Notes: generated from the letters alone by a model not told the origin. DNA of 64,000 nt from Flavobacteriales bacterium (GCA_016703005.1 JADJCX010000002.1:287842-351841), one strand, 5' to 3'. Shown: positions 1 through 9,664, counted from the stretch's first letter. Numbers and translations: made by a program.

Positions 1-1
1 G

Positions 2-592
2 CCGAAGTATGGTTACCACCAGATGCTGTTCCCCATCGTACAGGGTAGCACCTTCCCAGAGCTTCGGAAACGGAGTGCGGAGTTCATTGCCAAGCAAAGC
101 CGGGAGGGCAACGCCATCGGTGGCCTCAGTGTAGGCGAACCGGAAGATGAGATGTACGCCATGGCGGAATTGTGCTGCGACATCTTCCCGACCGACAGGC
201 CGCGCTATCTGATGGGTGTCGGCACGCCGTGGAACCTGCTGGAGAACATCGCTATCGGCATCGACATGTTCGATTGCGTGATGCCCACGCGCAACGGCCG
301 CAACGGCATGCTCTTCACGCGCAATGGAGTGCTCAACATCAAGAACAAGCAATGGGCCGACGACCACGGGCCCCTTGATGCGGCGGGCAACTGCTGGGTG
401 GACAAGTCGTACAGCAAGGCCTTCGTGCGCCACCTGTTCCAGAGCGGCGAGCTGCTGGGGCCGCAGATCGCCAGCCTGCACAACATCGGCTTCTACCTCG
501 ACCTGATGACCGAAGCCCGCATCCGCATTCTCGACGGCTCCTTCACCACATGGAAGGCACAACTATTGCCGGCGCTGAAGCAGCGGATGTGA
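2..592 (+). CDS. tgt: tRNA-guanine transglycosylase, C-terminal part
   Basis: The gene enters from the left edge and ends at 592, giving about 196 residues, roughly the second half of a ~375-residue enzyme. Tgt exchanges guanine 34 for a queuine precursor in tRNAs with GUN anticodons. Seen here: VQG near the start, a GVGTP segment, and the nucleophile region GIDMFDCVMPTRNGRNG with the family Asp in FDCV. The usual C-terminal zinc site (CxCxxC then His) is degenerate: where E. coli has CDCYTC this protein has GNCWVD, while the distal His in LHN remains. The gene is followed by an inverted repeat and then by the permease gene in the same direction. Identification is firm; only the loss of zinc ligands is unusual, and I believe it is common in this phylum. 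Confidence 0.93.
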   Translation, partial: PKYGYHQMLFPIVQGSTFPELRKRSAEFIAKQSREGNAIGGLSVGEPEDEMYAMAELCCDIFPTDRPRYLMGVGTPWNLLENIAIGIDMFDCVMPTRNGRNGMLFTRNGVLNIKNKQWADDHGPLDAAGNCWVDKSYSKAFVRHLFQSGELLGPQIASLHNIGFYLDLMTEARIRILDGSFTTWKAQLLPALKQRM

Positions 593-593
593 A

Positions 594-646
594 GATGTGA
601 AGATGTGGAAATGAGATCCTGACGGTAGCCTCCACATCTTCACATC
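594..646. repeat. inverted repeat built from short GAAGATGT repeats
   Basis: GATGTGAAGATGTGGA at 594-609 is exactly complementary to TCCACATCTTCACATC at 631-646, giving a 16-bp stem with a 21-base loop. The arms are themselves tandem copies of a motif close to GAAGATGT, and another CATCTTCACATCC copy follows up to about 663. It lies directly after the tgt stop codon. There is no T tract, so an intrinsic terminator is unlikely. It could be an mRNA-stabilising hairpin or a dispersed repeat. Confidence 0.6.
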
Positions 647-680
647 CCCCGCATCTTCACATCCTCTTCCTCCACCTCCC

Positions 681-1761
681 GTGCTCTCCACCCTCGACCG
701 CTACATCATCAAGAAGTTCCTCGGGACCTTCTTCTTCATCCTTGCGGTGATCATGACGATCGCGGCGGTCTTCGACGTGAGCGAGAAGACCGAGGACTTC
801 AGCGAGATGACAGCAACGTTCTGGCAGATCGTCACCGAGTACTACGTCAACTTCGTCATCTACTACTCCAACTTCTTCAGCGGTCTGCTCATCTTCATTG
901 CGGTGGTGTTGTTCACCAGTCGGCTGGCGCACCGCAGCGAAGTGATCGCCATGCTGAGCGGTGGCGTCAGCTACAACCGGTTCCTGCGGCCGTACTTCAT
1001 CAGCGGCACTGTCCTGGCACTGGTGGCGCTCTTCGTCAACCACCACGATCCTGCCCGATGCGAACAAGATCCGGTTGGCCTTCGAGGAGGAACATATCCG
1101 CGCGCAGTTCTTCATCGACGATAGCCATATCCACCGCGAGATCGAACCCGGCACGATCGCCTATTTCGAATCGTTCGATGCACACGCGCGCCGTGGGTTC
1201 CATTTCAGTCTTGAACATTGGGATAGCCTCCAGTTGAAGAGCAAGTTGTTCGCTGACCGTGCCACGTACGACACCCTGACGGGTCACTGGAAAGTCGAGG
1301 ACTATTACATCCGCACGATCGACGGACAGGAGGAACACATCGAGCGTGGTACTATGCTCGACACGGCTCTCACGCTGGTGCCAAGCGACGTGGGCCAACG
1401 ACCCGGGAACGCCGCTGCCATGCGCACGCCCGCGTTGGATGCCTTCATTGCTGCCGAGCGCGCACGCGGTGGAAGCGACACCGCCTTCTTCGAACTCGAA
1501 CGTCATCAACGCACGAGCACACCGTTCGCCGTGTTCGTCTTCACGCTGATCGGTGTTGGGCTATCGAGCCGGAAGGTGCGCGGGGGCACCGGCCTGCATT
1601 TGGCCTTGGGTTTCCTCATTGCGCTCATGTATGTGTTCGCACAGAAGATCACCTCGGTGGCAGCGACGAACGCCGGGCTACCACCGCTGGTGGCCGTTTG
1701 GATACCGAATGTGATCTTCCTTACGCTGGGGATCTACATCTATCGCACCGCGCCGAAGTAG
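681..1761 (+). CDS. LptF/LptG (YjgP/YjgQ) family permease, frameshifted
   Basis: Starts with GTG (LSTLDRYIIKKFLGTFFF). LptF and LptG are the inner-membrane subunits of the ABC exporter that lifts LPS out of the membrane. The first ~120 residues hold the N-terminal amphipathic segment and three hydrophobic stretches. A periplasmic domain of about 150 residues follows, then hydrophobic segments near the end (FAVFVFTLIGVGLSSRK, then LALGFLIALMYVF and a last helix). The family layout of helices on both sides of a soluble domain is preserved. The frame breaks near 1044: an extra C in CACCACGATC switches from frame 3 to frame 1, and restoring it gives LFVNHTILPDANKIR, typical of the family. I read this as a sequencing error. 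F versus G cannot be settled from one copy. An lptE-like gene lies at 15288-15785. Confidence 0.85.
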
Positions 1762-1767
1762 CGAGGA

Positions 1768-3798
1768 TTACAACCGCACGTCGCGGAAGGATGCGATCGC
1801 GCGTGTTACGGCTCCCTTCTCCCGCACCGATTCACCGCCGCTGTCGAAGGTGTCGTGCGTGCGCAACGTCCCGAACTTCAGCTTGCTGAGCCGTTCGATC
1901 TCCGTGATGCGGCATTGGCGCATGGCCACGCTATCGCTCATGGTATCGAAGTCTTCCGCAGCATCGAGCGCGGGTTCCATCTGTTCGGTCTGGTCGGCGA
2001 GGAAGCCGGTGGCGCGTAGCTCGCCATCCACCTTCCGCACGAGGATCTTCCAGAATTTCCGGGGCACGCGTACGCCCTTCCATTCGGGATCCTTGGAATT
2101 GAAGACCGGCCCCACGAACACGCTCACCTTCTCGTCGCCTTCCTCCGCGTTGCGGATCACATAGTTCTCAATGCCTTGCCAGTGTTTCGCGCTCTGGTTG
2201 AAGACGGCGGCTTGCGGCGTGCAGTTGGTGAAGTGGAAGGTGTCGGCGTTGGCGCGTTTCGCCACGGCGGCCGTTCCCCAGTTCGGGTACTCACGGCGCA
2301 CCAAATGCCCGCGATCGAAACGTAGGGGGTACTTCGGTTGCCCATCGTACATCGGCTGTTCGCACTGGTCCTCTTCCGCGATGCGCGGATCCTGGAACCA
2401 CTTCTCCGTGGCTTCGCCACCGCCTGGCACGCCGTCGCGGCTCATCTGCTTCCAGAGCTTGCCGTTGATGTTGGTTGCGGTGAAGAAGGCCATGCGCCGT
2501 TGTGCGTTCATCACCACGCTGAAGTGCGCGTATTTCAACTCGTGACCGGTGTTCGGCGCCAACAACTTCGCCACCTTCTTTTTCATGGCGGCGGTCATTG
2601 TCGGCAGCGCGATCGGATCGCCCTTCAGGAACTTCGGATCGTATCCATCGCGGTTGTCGTATCGCTCGTCGATCGTCACCGATTCACCTCCCGTGCTCCG
2701 ATCGGAGCCGCGACTTCCGCCGTCCATTTCAACGGTCGGCAACTTCAACGAGATCTCCAGCGGAAGTATGATCGTCGCCGTGCCGTCGGCACCGATGCGC
2801 AACGTGCGGCCGTCGCCACTGCCATCATCGATCTGCACAGGTCCATCCGTCCGGAGTTCGCCGCGTGTGGCGTTCACCACGGGATCCAGCAGGCGCTTGC
2901 TGCCGCTCACCGGCTTCAGGTTTTCATCCTTCAATGCCTTTACGATCGCGCTCACGCGGATGCCCTCGTTCAGGTCCCTGCCTTTGCGACCCTTCTGCCG
3001 GAACGGCTCACCGTAATGGTGCAATGCGATCGCTTCCCATTGATCGTTGAACACCGGCGAACCCGAACTACCCGGCATGGTATCGGCCCTGTAATGCAGC
3101 ACGTGCTCCAGTCGGCTCACCAACAGGTTCTCGCGGATCGTGATCTGTTTCAGGTCCGCATCGGGGTGCTGCACAATGTTCACCCATTCTCCGATCACAT
3201 GCTTGTCGCCTGTGCCTAACAGCGGAACATGCCCATAGGAGGAGAGTGCAGGACCCCGTCCCACGCGTTCGCCCACGGCTACAATGGTGAAGTCGAACTT
3301 GCTCTCGGCACTGGTGATGAAGAACTTCTTCGGGTCCAGTTCGAAGCGCGTGATGCGTTTGGGCTGATCGTTCACATCCAATTCGTAGTCGAACTCGATG
3401 AGTGCATCCTTGGCTGCGGCCATATCGGGCAACACATGATTGTTGGTGAGGAAGAGACCGGGCGCCACCATGAAGCCACTGCCGAAGCCATCGCCATCCC
3501 GGCTTGCCACGCGGGCTACGGCACGCGCTGCCAAGCGGGCACGCTCCAAGAAGGACACGCCGAGAAAGTCGGTGGTCGCACCTTGTATTGATTCGCGGCC
3601 GGTGGCCATGGACTCGATCATCTGCCGGTCGGTCTTCAGCAGTGCTTTGCAACGCCGTTCCATGCGTCCAGGCTCCTGGTCGGCATCCTGCAAGCGGCCC
3701 TTGGCCTCCATCGCGAAGGTGTGGTTGCGCTGCTGGGTCATCTCTTTTCCGGCCGCGCGATCGCGGAATGCGCGCTTGATCTTCTCGGGCACTTGCAT
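1768..3798 (-). CDS. trypsin-like protease fused to DNA/RNA non-specific endonuclease
   Basis: About 676 residues from the ATG at 3798. An N-terminal region of ~100 residues of unknown role comes first. A chymotrypsin-fold protease follows (~100-260) with a full triad: His in LTNNHV (~121), Asp in KFDFTIVAV (~169) and Ser in MPGSSGSPVF (~245). After a linker with a VTIDERYDNRDGYD segment comes a NUC1/Endonuclease_NS domain (~385-620) with the DRGH active-site motif at ~495 and the following FTNCTPQ and FNQ segments that carry family Asn residues. No signal peptide is visible, so it may act in the cytoplasm. Proteases joined to nucleases are known among bacterial conflict effectors; that role is inference. 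The reading frame stays open upstream to 4194 but would overlap the divergent gene, and a homopolymer of seven G lies at 3807-3813, so the exact start is uncertain. Confidence 0.85.
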   Translation of the reverse strand: MQVPEKIKRAFRDRAAGKEMTQQRNHTFAMEAKGRLQDADQEPGRMERRCKALLKTDRQMIESMATGRESIQGATTDFLGVSFLERARLAARAVARVASRDGDGFGSGFMVAPGLFLTNNHVLPDMAAAKDALIEFDYELDVNDQPKRITRFELDPKKFFITSAESKFDFTIVAVGERVGRGPALSSYGHVPLLGTGDKHVIGEWVNIVQHPDADLKQITIRENLLVSRLEHVLHYRADTMPGSSGSPVFNDQWEAIALHHYGEPFRQKGRKGRDLNEGIRVSAIVKALKDENLKPVSGSKRLLDPVVNATRGELRTDGPVQIDDGSGDGRTLRIGADGTATIILPLEISLKLPTVEMDGGSRGSDRSTGGESVTIDERYDNRDGYDPKFLKGDPIALPTMTAAMKKKVAKLLAPNTGHELKYAHFSVVMNAQRRMAFFTATNINGKLWKQMSRDGVPGGGEATEKWFQDPRIAEEDQCEQPMYDGQPKYPLRFDRGHLVRREYPNWGTAAVAKRANADTFHFTNCTPQAAVFNQSAKHWQGIENYVIRNAEEGDEKVSVFVGPVFNSKDPEWKGVRVPRKFWKILVRKVDGELRATGFLADQTEQMEPALDAAEDFDTMSDSVAMRQCRITEIERLSKLKFGTLRTHDTFDSGGESVREKGAVTRAIASFRDVRL

Positions 3799-3904
3799 GG
3801 TCTGGGGGGGTGGGATGGTGGCAACGAAACTATTGGCCAACTCGTACGCCTGAAATACCTGATCAACGGTATTTTGGGCCGCCTCGATACCCCGATTGTG
3901 CAAT

Positions 3905-4600
3905 ATGCCCGTTCTTGCCGATAGGCTCCTGCCGCTTTTGCTGAACGCGAGTTTGGCCCACGTGGAGCTGCCTGGCGGTTTTGGTGTGCTCGACCCCATG
4001 AACGGTCCCCACGCTGTGGAAGTCAGGCGGATCGTGGAGCTGTTCCATCGGAAGTTCTTCAGCGACGACCGGCCGCGCACCCTCATGCTCGGCATCAATC
4101 CAGGGCGCTTGGGTGCTGGTAGCACCGGCCTCTGCTTCACCGACACCAAGCGCTGCGAAAGCGATCTGGGCATACCCGTGCATGGCATCCGCACCCACGA
4201 GCCCAGCAGCGACTTCTTTTACCGCGCGGTGCGCGCCGCCGGTGGTGCGCAGACGTTCTACAGCCGCGTGTACGTAAGCGCCGTCTGCCCGCTCGGCTTC
4301 GTGAAGGACGGCCCCAAGGGCACACCCGTCAACCTCAACTATTACGACGACCCGGCACTGATGAAGGCCATCCGGCCCTTCGCCGCGCGGTGGATCCGCC
4401 GCGTGGTGGACACCGGCATGCGCACGGACAAGGTGCTGTGTATTGGCACCGGCAAGAACCTCAAGTTCCTCGAAGAGCTCAACGCCGAGCACCGCTTCTT
4501 CCAGCGCATCGTTCCGCTGGAGCACCCGCGTTTCATCATGCAGTACAAGGCGAAGAGCCTGGAGGAGTATGTGCGGAAATACGTTGAGGCGGTGGGGTGA
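3905..4600 (+). CDS. SMUG2-like uracil-DNA glycosylase family protein (DUF4918)
   Basis: 231 residues from the ATG at 3905; a TTG lies nine bases earlier. The protein shows the uracil-DNA glycosylase fold signatures of the SMUG branch: LMLGINPGRLGAG near residue 60, comparable to the SMUG1 GMNPGPFGM water-activating motif, and LEHPRF near the C-terminus in place of the HPSP loop. It also has FTDTKRCE, PSSDFFYR and VCPLGF segments that I associate with the Bacteroidota SMUG2/DUF4918 group. The expected role is removal of uracil or related damaged bases from DNA. It runs divergently from the protease-nuclease gene with about 106 bases between starts, which may hold promoters for both; TATTTTGG near 3870 is one base short of the -7 consensus. 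Confidence 0.8.
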   Translation: MPVLADRLLPLLLNASLAHVELPGGFGVLDPMNGPHAVEVRRIVELFHRKFFSDDRPRTLMLGINPGRLGAGSTGLCFTDTKRCESDLGIPVHGIRTHEPSSDFFYRAVRAAGGAQTFYSRVYVSAVCPLGFVKDGPKGTPVNLNYYDDPALMKAIRPFAARWIRRVVDTGMRTDKVLCIGTGKNLKFLEELNAEHRFFQRIVPLEHPRFIMQYKAKSLEEYVRKYVEAVG

Positions 4601-4664
4601 CGTGGGTGCTGGTCCCCCTTTGCAGGTGGTAGGGGGATGACGCTACCGTTCTATCTTCCCACCG

Positions 4665-6419
4665 ATGAACACCCAACGCCTCTTCGACATACCGCTCCTG
4701 CAACTGGAGAAGTACCCGAAACAGGATGCCATCGGCAGCAAGCACGATGGCGCTTGGAAAACTTACAGCACCCAAGAGCTCATCGCGCTGAGCGAGCAGG
4801 TGGCCTTGGGGCTGATGGCCCTCGGCATCAAGCCCGGCGACAAAGTGGCCATCGCCAGCGGCAACCGCGCCGAGTGGTGCATCGTGGACCGCGCCATCCT
4901 GTGCATGGGCGCCATCAACGTGCCGTTGTACCCCACCGCAAGCGCCGAGGATTATGCCTACGTGCTCAAGCACAGTGGCACCAAGGTGTGCTTCAGCAGC
5001 AATGCCGAGATCCACGCCAAGGCCGTGCACGCGCAGTCGCAGTCGCCCGCGCTGCAGCACCTCTTTACCTTCGACAAGCTGCCCGGTGTGCGGCACTGGA
5101 GCGAAGTACGGGACTCGTCCAAAGGTCAAGACAAGCAGGTGCTGAAACAGTACGGCGATGCGGTGAAGCGCGACGAACTCGCCACCATCATCTACACCAG
5201 TGGCACCACGGGCAAGCCCAAGGGCGTCATGCTCTCGCATGGCAACATCCTCAGCAACATCGAAGGCAGTATCGAGCGCCTCCCGGTGGACCACGAAGCG
5301 CTGTGCATCAGCTTCCTCCCGCTCAGCCACATATACGAGCGGATGCTCATGTATCTGTACATGTACGCGGGCGTCAGCATCCGCTTCCAGGAGAGCATGG
5401 ACAACCTCGGCGATGCCATCCGCGAGGTGCAGCCCCACGTCTTCACCGCCGTGCCGCGCGTGCTGGAGAAGGTGTACGACCGCATTGTGGGCAAGGGCGA
5501 AGAGCTTTCGGGTATCAAGCGCAAGCTGTTCTTCTGGGCACTGGACCTAGGGCACCGCTACGAAGTGCACGGCCGCAGCTGGTGGTACAATGTGCAGTTG
5601 GCGATAGCGCGGAAGCTCATCTTCAGCAAGTGGCAGGCTGCCTTGGGCGGTCGGGTGCGCGTGGTGGCCAGTGGCAGTGCCGCACTGCAACCACGTCTGG
5701 CGCGCGTGTTCAACGCGGCGGGCATTCCGCTCATGGAAGGTTACGGCCTTACTGAAAGCTCGCCCGTCATCAGCGTGAACTGCGAGAAGAACGACGGCTT
5801 CCGCTTCGGCTCCACCGGCCGACCGCTGAAGAACGTGCAGGTGCGTATTGCCGAGGACGGTGAGATCCTCGCCAAGGGCCCCAACATCATGATGGGCTAC
5901 TACCTGGAACCGGAACTCACCGCCGCTGCCCTCGATACCGACGGTTGGTTGCACACCGGCGACATCGGCGTGCTCGATGATGGTTTCCTGCGCATCACCG
6001 ATCGCAAGAAGGAGATGTTCAAGACCAGCGGCGGCAAGTACGTAGCGCCCCAGGTCATCGAGAACATGCTCAAGGCATCGCGCTTCATCGAGCAGGTGAT
6101 GGTGATCGGCGAGAACGAGAAGTTCCCCGCCGCGCTCATCGTGCCCAGCTTCGCCTTCTTGAAGGACTACTGCGAACTGAAGGGTATCCCCTTCACCACC
6201 CCTGCGGAAGTCATCAAGGACGAACGCATCGCGCAACGCATCATGAAGAGCGTGGAACAGGTATGCACGCCGCTCGGCCACTGGGAACAGGTGAAGAAGA
6301 TCGCGCTGCTACCCACCGAATGGAGCATCGACGGCGGCGAGATGACACCCAAGCTCAGTCTGCGTCGCAAGCAGATCATGGCGAAGTACGATGCCCAAGT
6401 GAAGGGCATCTATGCGTAG
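4665..6419 (+). CDS. long-chain fatty acid-CoA ligase (AMP-binding enzyme)
   Basis: 584 residues from ATG 4665. It activates fatty acids through an acyl-adenylate and transfers them to CoA. The P-loop-like motif IIYTSGTTGKPKGVMLSH is at ~170-190. A second core motif GYGLTESSPV follows at ~360 and TGDIGVLDDGFLRITDRKKEMFK at ~430-450. The C-terminal lysine region is MTPKLSLRRK near 560. The Leu-rich gating region and the length fit the LC-FACS (FAA1-like) group common in Bacteroidota. There is no signal peptide. The gene stands between the glycosylase and a convergent membrane-protein gene. The role in lipid supply is inferred from the family. Confidence 0.92.
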   Translation: MNTQRLFDIPLLQLEKYPKQDAIGSKHDGAWKTYSTQELIALSEQVALGLMALGIKPGDKVAIASGNRAEWCIVDRAILCMGAINVPLYPTASAEDYAYVLKHSGTKVCFSSNAEIHAKAVHAQSQSPALQHLFTFDKLPGVRHWSEVRDSSKGQDKQVLKQYGDAVKRDELATIIYTSGTTGKPKGVMLSHGNILSNIEGSIERLPVDHEALCISFLPLSHIYERMLMYLYMYAGVSIRFQESMDNLGDAIREVQPHVFTAVPRVLEKVYDRIVGKGEELSGIKRKLFFWALDLGHRYEVHGRSWWYNVQLAIARKLIFSKWQAALGGRVRVVASGSAALQPRLARVFNAAGIPLMEGYGLTESSPVISVNCEKNDGFRFGSTGRPLKNVQVRIAEDGEILAKGPNIMMGYYLEPELTAAALDTDGWLHTGDIGVLDDGFLRITDRKKEMFKTSGGKYVAPQVIENMLKASRFIEQVMVIGENEKFPAALIVPSFAFLKDYCELKGIPFTTPAEVIKDERIAQRIMKSVEQVCTPLGHWEQVKKIALLPTEWSIDGGEMTPKLSLRRKQIMAKYDAQVKGIYA

Positions 6420-6432
6420 GTACGCTTGTAGT

Positions 6433-6747
6433 TCACTTGGCCCTCCCCTCCATCTCCTTCTTCCAATACCGGGCATCGGCCCAGAACGTTCCGAAGGGCA
6501 CAAGGCTCGCAAAGAAGGCAATGCCCACCTGCTTCAGCGACCAGTTGGCCAACAAACGCATGCGCAAAATGGCGGCCATGAAAAGGACGAAGAGGATGCC
6601 GTGCACCCAGCCCGGATACTTCACGGCCTCCTTGATACCCAGGCCGTATTTCACCGGCATGGCAATGCAGAACAGCACCACGTTGGAAAGGCCTTCAAGG
6701 AAGCCCATGATACGTAGGAAGCGGATCGCTGAGAGTTGTTGGGACAT
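6433..6747 (-). CDS. DUF3817 small integral membrane protein
   Basis: 104 residues from the ATG at 6747, chosen because the protein then starts MSQQLSAIRFLRIMGFLEG, the usual DUF3817 beginning; the frame is open further upstream but without a protein-like sequence. The signature GFLEGLSNVVLFCIAMPVKY is followed by WVHGILFVLFM and a last helix ahead of a basic tail (YWKKEMEGRAK), giving about three membrane segments. The function of the family is unknown. It is convergent with the acyl-CoA ligase, with 13 bases between stops, and is separated by about 160 bases from the SMC gene upstream. Confidence 0.8.
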   Translation of the reverse strand: MSQQLSAIRFLRIMGFLEGLSNVVLFCIAMPVKYGLGIKEAVKYPGWVHGILFVLFMAAILRMRLLANWSLKQVGIAFFASLVPFGTFWADARYWKKEMEGRAK

Positions 6748-6904
6748 GGGTCGGTTCAGTGCGCGACCATCACCGGCACGCGCGCGGCAAAGGAACCATC
6801 GGCGGTGATCGCTTGCACGGGGGGGGCGGGCGAGGCGTTCGGGCAGGTCAACCCGGCCGACGCGCAGCTCCGGTTGAGACAAGTCACGCATGCATTCACC
6901 ACCA

Positions 6905-9634
6905 TCACGCTTCCGCTAACTGCTCGTCGAACTTCACGCCGATGCGCAGTTCGTTGCGCAGCACCAAACGGCCTTTGTGGGGACGCAGGAAGTACAGCGC
7001 ATCCACTTCGCTTACCGGTTCCGGCGCTGCTGTAATGGCCATGAAGCCAAGGTCCTTGGCCATGTTCAGCACCGCTTTGCGGTTCACGCTGTCCAGCGAG
7101 TGGATCTCGTCCAAGAAGAAGGGAACACGCGACAGTGGCATCCGTTGCTTCGGATCCTCCTTCAGCATACTGCGCAGCACGAGCAGGTTGAAGAGCACTT
7201 TGATGGTGATGGCGGTACCGTGCGATTCCACCTGCAGGTTGTCGTAGCTGTGTGTGCGGCCGGCGCGCGTGCTGATGGTGAAACGCAGTGTGAAGAGGTC
7301 GCCGTAGTTGAGCGTCAATCGTTCGCTCAGCTTGTTACGGAAGCTCTGGTAGGCTGCATCCAGTTTCCCTGAACTGTCGAACAAGCCCGTGTGATCGGTC
7401 TCTGCAAGTTCCTTCAAGGCCACCACCAATTCGTTCTGGTCGATCACCTCCATTTTCAGACTTTCCAAGTTGCTCACGTTCACGTTGCCGAAACGGCGGT
7501 TGAGCTTCTCGGCGGCGCTCTTGATATCGTTGAGCCCGTTGAGCACGTTGGCGAAACTGGCCCGCAGCAGGTGCAGGTAGTTGTCCCAATCCTTGCGCAG
7601 CGTTTCCTCGAAAGACGGAAGGCCCTCGATCTGTTCGCGCATCAGACGCACGGTATCCAGTTCAGTAGGACCAATGATATCGCTCTTCAGCACGTTCTCG
7701 ATCTTGCTGCGGAGCTGGTCCATCTCGTGGGACATGTTGTTGTGCTCCAGCATCAACTTGCGGTACAGCTCTATCGCGTCTTCCGCATCGTTGGGCACGG
7801 CGATCAGCTCGCTGCCTTTCGCGTTCGGGTCCGGGGGCGGTGCACATTGCTCCATCAGCACGAGCAGGCGGTTGAAGCGTTCGTCCTCTTTGTGCAGGGC
7901 GGTGCGTTGCTCGAAAAGTTTCACACCGATATCCTCCAGCTTATCACGCACTTCCTTGCGTTGCGCATCCGATCCGGTCTTCTCCTTGGTCAGTTCCGAT
8001 AAGCGCTTCTGCAAGCGCGGCTCTTCGCGTTTGTCGATCTGGTAGCGGTCCCAGCGGGCCAGCACGTCCACGTGTGCATCGCATTCAGCCTGCGCTTTCG
8101 CACGGTCCTTTGCCAATGCTTCCCGGTTCTCAATGGCGTCCATCAGCTTGCGCAGACGGTCCTGTTCGGCTTTCAGGTCGGTGAGCGATTTCTTCAGGGC
8201 TTTCACATCCACGAGCTCCTTCCACGCGCTGCTGTTGTCCGGCAGTGGCAGGCTCATGAGCGCATCGCTGTACTTGTCGTCTTTGATATTCTCAGCTATG
8301 CTCTTCAACAGCGCATCCACCTGTTTGCGCTTCTTCAGGTCAACACCACCTTTCTCCACAGGCAGCTTCAGGATCTCCATGTTGAAGAGCTTGGAGAGGC
8401 CGTGAAGGCTTTCGTCGCTCATCGATTCGCGCAACTCGGTGATGAGCGCCTTGTCGAAGTTGGCGATCGCCCGTTCGGTGCTGGCTACACGACCGGTCAC
8501 TTCGGACAGGCTGCGCGCTGTGCGCTGACGGTCGGCTTCCTCGGCGTTGCCCAGTTGACGGTTCAGTACATGGAGGCGCTCCTTCGCGTTGGTAAGCGCT
8601 TCGCGTTCGAGGCCTTCCACGAATTGCTCAAGTCCTTTGCCCAGTTCGGCAATACGCGACAGGTCACCTTCGGCCCGGCCCTTGAAACCGGCGAGTTCGG
8701 CGATCTTCTCGTCCAGGTCCTTCAGGATCTCCGCCGTGCTGATCTTCTCCTTTTCCAGCGCTTCCTGCTTGGCCACGATGGCCTCTTTCACATGCTTGTT
8801 GTGGTCGTGTGCCTTGCGGCGTTTCTCCATCAGATCGCCGTGAACGAAGGCCAATCGCGCTTCCAATGCAAAGCGCCCATCGCTCATGTCGATGTACTTC
8901 TCCAGGCGCTCTTTCTCGCTCTTGAGCGTGTTCAGTTTCAGACGGCGATCGCGTATGCGCTCGAAGTCCTCCGTCATGGAGCGCGTTGCTTCCAACGCAG
9001 GTTTGTTCGGCGGTATGCTCGCCAGCATCAGCAAGCTACGCTTCATCTCGTGCTGGTCGATGGAGCGCAGGCTGAGCAGGTTCTTCAGTACTTCCTTGAA
9101 GTGCGCGTAACGTTCGGTCTCGGTAAGGTGAACAACACCCAATCCGTTGCTCTCGCCTTTGGTGGCAACCAAAATGGCATCGCGATGAGCGGCCGCATCG
9201 CGGAGCACGCGGAAGTTGCGCTCGCTCAGTTTGGCGTCCACGGCTTTCGGGTCCGACACGCGACCGTCTTTCGAGATATAGTCGTTCACATCATAGGCGC
9301 CTTCGTAAGTGAAACGCACGGGATCACCGCCACTGGCCTTGCTCTGCCCGCGCCAGCCCAGCACATATGCACCGTTCGGTCCCTCGAGTTCGAACAGCAG
9401 GTAGCTGAAGTGGTCGGGGAAGTAGTATGCGCGTGTGGCCTCCGGGTCGTGATCGCCAAACGCCATCTGGTTGCGATTGTCCAGATAGAGGAACTGCAGC
9501 GTATTGATGAGCGTCGTTTTGCCCGCGTTGTTGGGGCCAACGAGTTGGATCGAGTTCGCGAGATCCACTTCGGCATAGTCATAACTGCCGCTGCGGATGG
9601 CGATGAGCTTGGTGGGTCCGATTCCTGCTTGCAT
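6905..9634 (-). CDS. MukB/JetC-like SMC ATPase
   Basis: 909 residues. The N-terminal half of the ATPase head carries Walker A GPNNAGKT at residues 33-40. The C-terminal half carries a likely signature region (VESHGTAITIKVLFN) and Walker B PFFLDEIHS at ~838-846, ahead of an AAPEP segment. Between them lies a long charged coiled coil (about 240-770), repeatedly rich in K, E, L and R, with no zinc hook. At 909 residues it is shorter than MukB and nearer to JetC/MksB. SMC proteins of this type form ring complexes with a kleisin and a MukE-like subunit and extrude DNA loops. It is last in a leftward operon after the kleisin (10240-11463) and MukE-like gene (9665-10243), 30 bases downstream of the latter. 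Whether it serves plasmid defence (Wadjet) or chromosome packing (MksBEF) is open. Confidence 0.85.
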   Translation of the reverse strand: MQAGIGPTKLIAIRSGSYDYAEVDLANSIQLVGPNNAGKTTLINTLQFLYLDNRNQMAFGDHDPEATRAYYFPDHFSYLLFELEGPNGAYVLGWRGQSKASGGDPVRFTYEGAYDVNDYISKDGRVSDPKAVDAKLSERNFRVLRDAAAHRDAILVATKGESNGLGVVHLTETERYAHFKEVLKNLLSLRSIDQHEMKRSLLMLASIPPNKPALEATRSMTEDFERIRDRRLKLNTLKSEKERLEKYIDMSDGRFALEARLAFVHGDLMEKRRKAHDHNKHVKEAIVAKQEALEKEKISTAEILKDLDEKIAELAGFKGRAEGDLSRIAELGKGLEQFVEGLEREALTNAKERLHVLNRQLGNAEEADRQRTARSLSEVTGRVASTERAIANFDKALITELRESMSDESLHGLSKLFNMEILKLPVEKGGVDLKKRKQVDALLKSIAENIKDDKYSDALMSLPLPDNSSAWKELVDVKALKKSLTDLKAEQDRLRKLMDAIENREALAKDRAKAQAECDAHVDVLARWDRYQIDKREEPRLQKRLSELTKEKTGSDAQRKEVRDKLEDIGVKLFEQRTALHKEDERFNRLLVLMEQCAPPPDPNAKGSELIAVPNDAEDAIELYRKLMLEHNNMSHEMDQLRSKIENVLKSDIIGPTELDTVRLMREQIEGLPSFEETLRKDWDNYLHLLRASFANVLNGLNDIKSAAEKLNRRFGNVNVSNLESLKMEVIDQNELVVALKELAETDHTGLFDSSGKLDAAYQSFRNKLSERLTLNYGDLFTLRFTISTRAGRTHSYDNLQVESHGTAITIKVLFNLLVLRSMLKEDPKQRMPLSRVPFFLDEIHSLDSVNRKAVLNMAKDLGFMAITAAPEPVSEVDALYFLRPHKGRLVLRNELRIGVKFDEQLAEA

Positions 9635-9664
9635 GTGCGTGTCGTTGTGTTCGGTCGGGCCGGC

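Noticed and set aside
3799..4194. N-terminal extension of the protease-nuclease gene
   Set aside because: Most of it is antisense to the glycosylase gene and reads as a shadow. The part near 3799-3902 is plausible, so the start remains uncertain.
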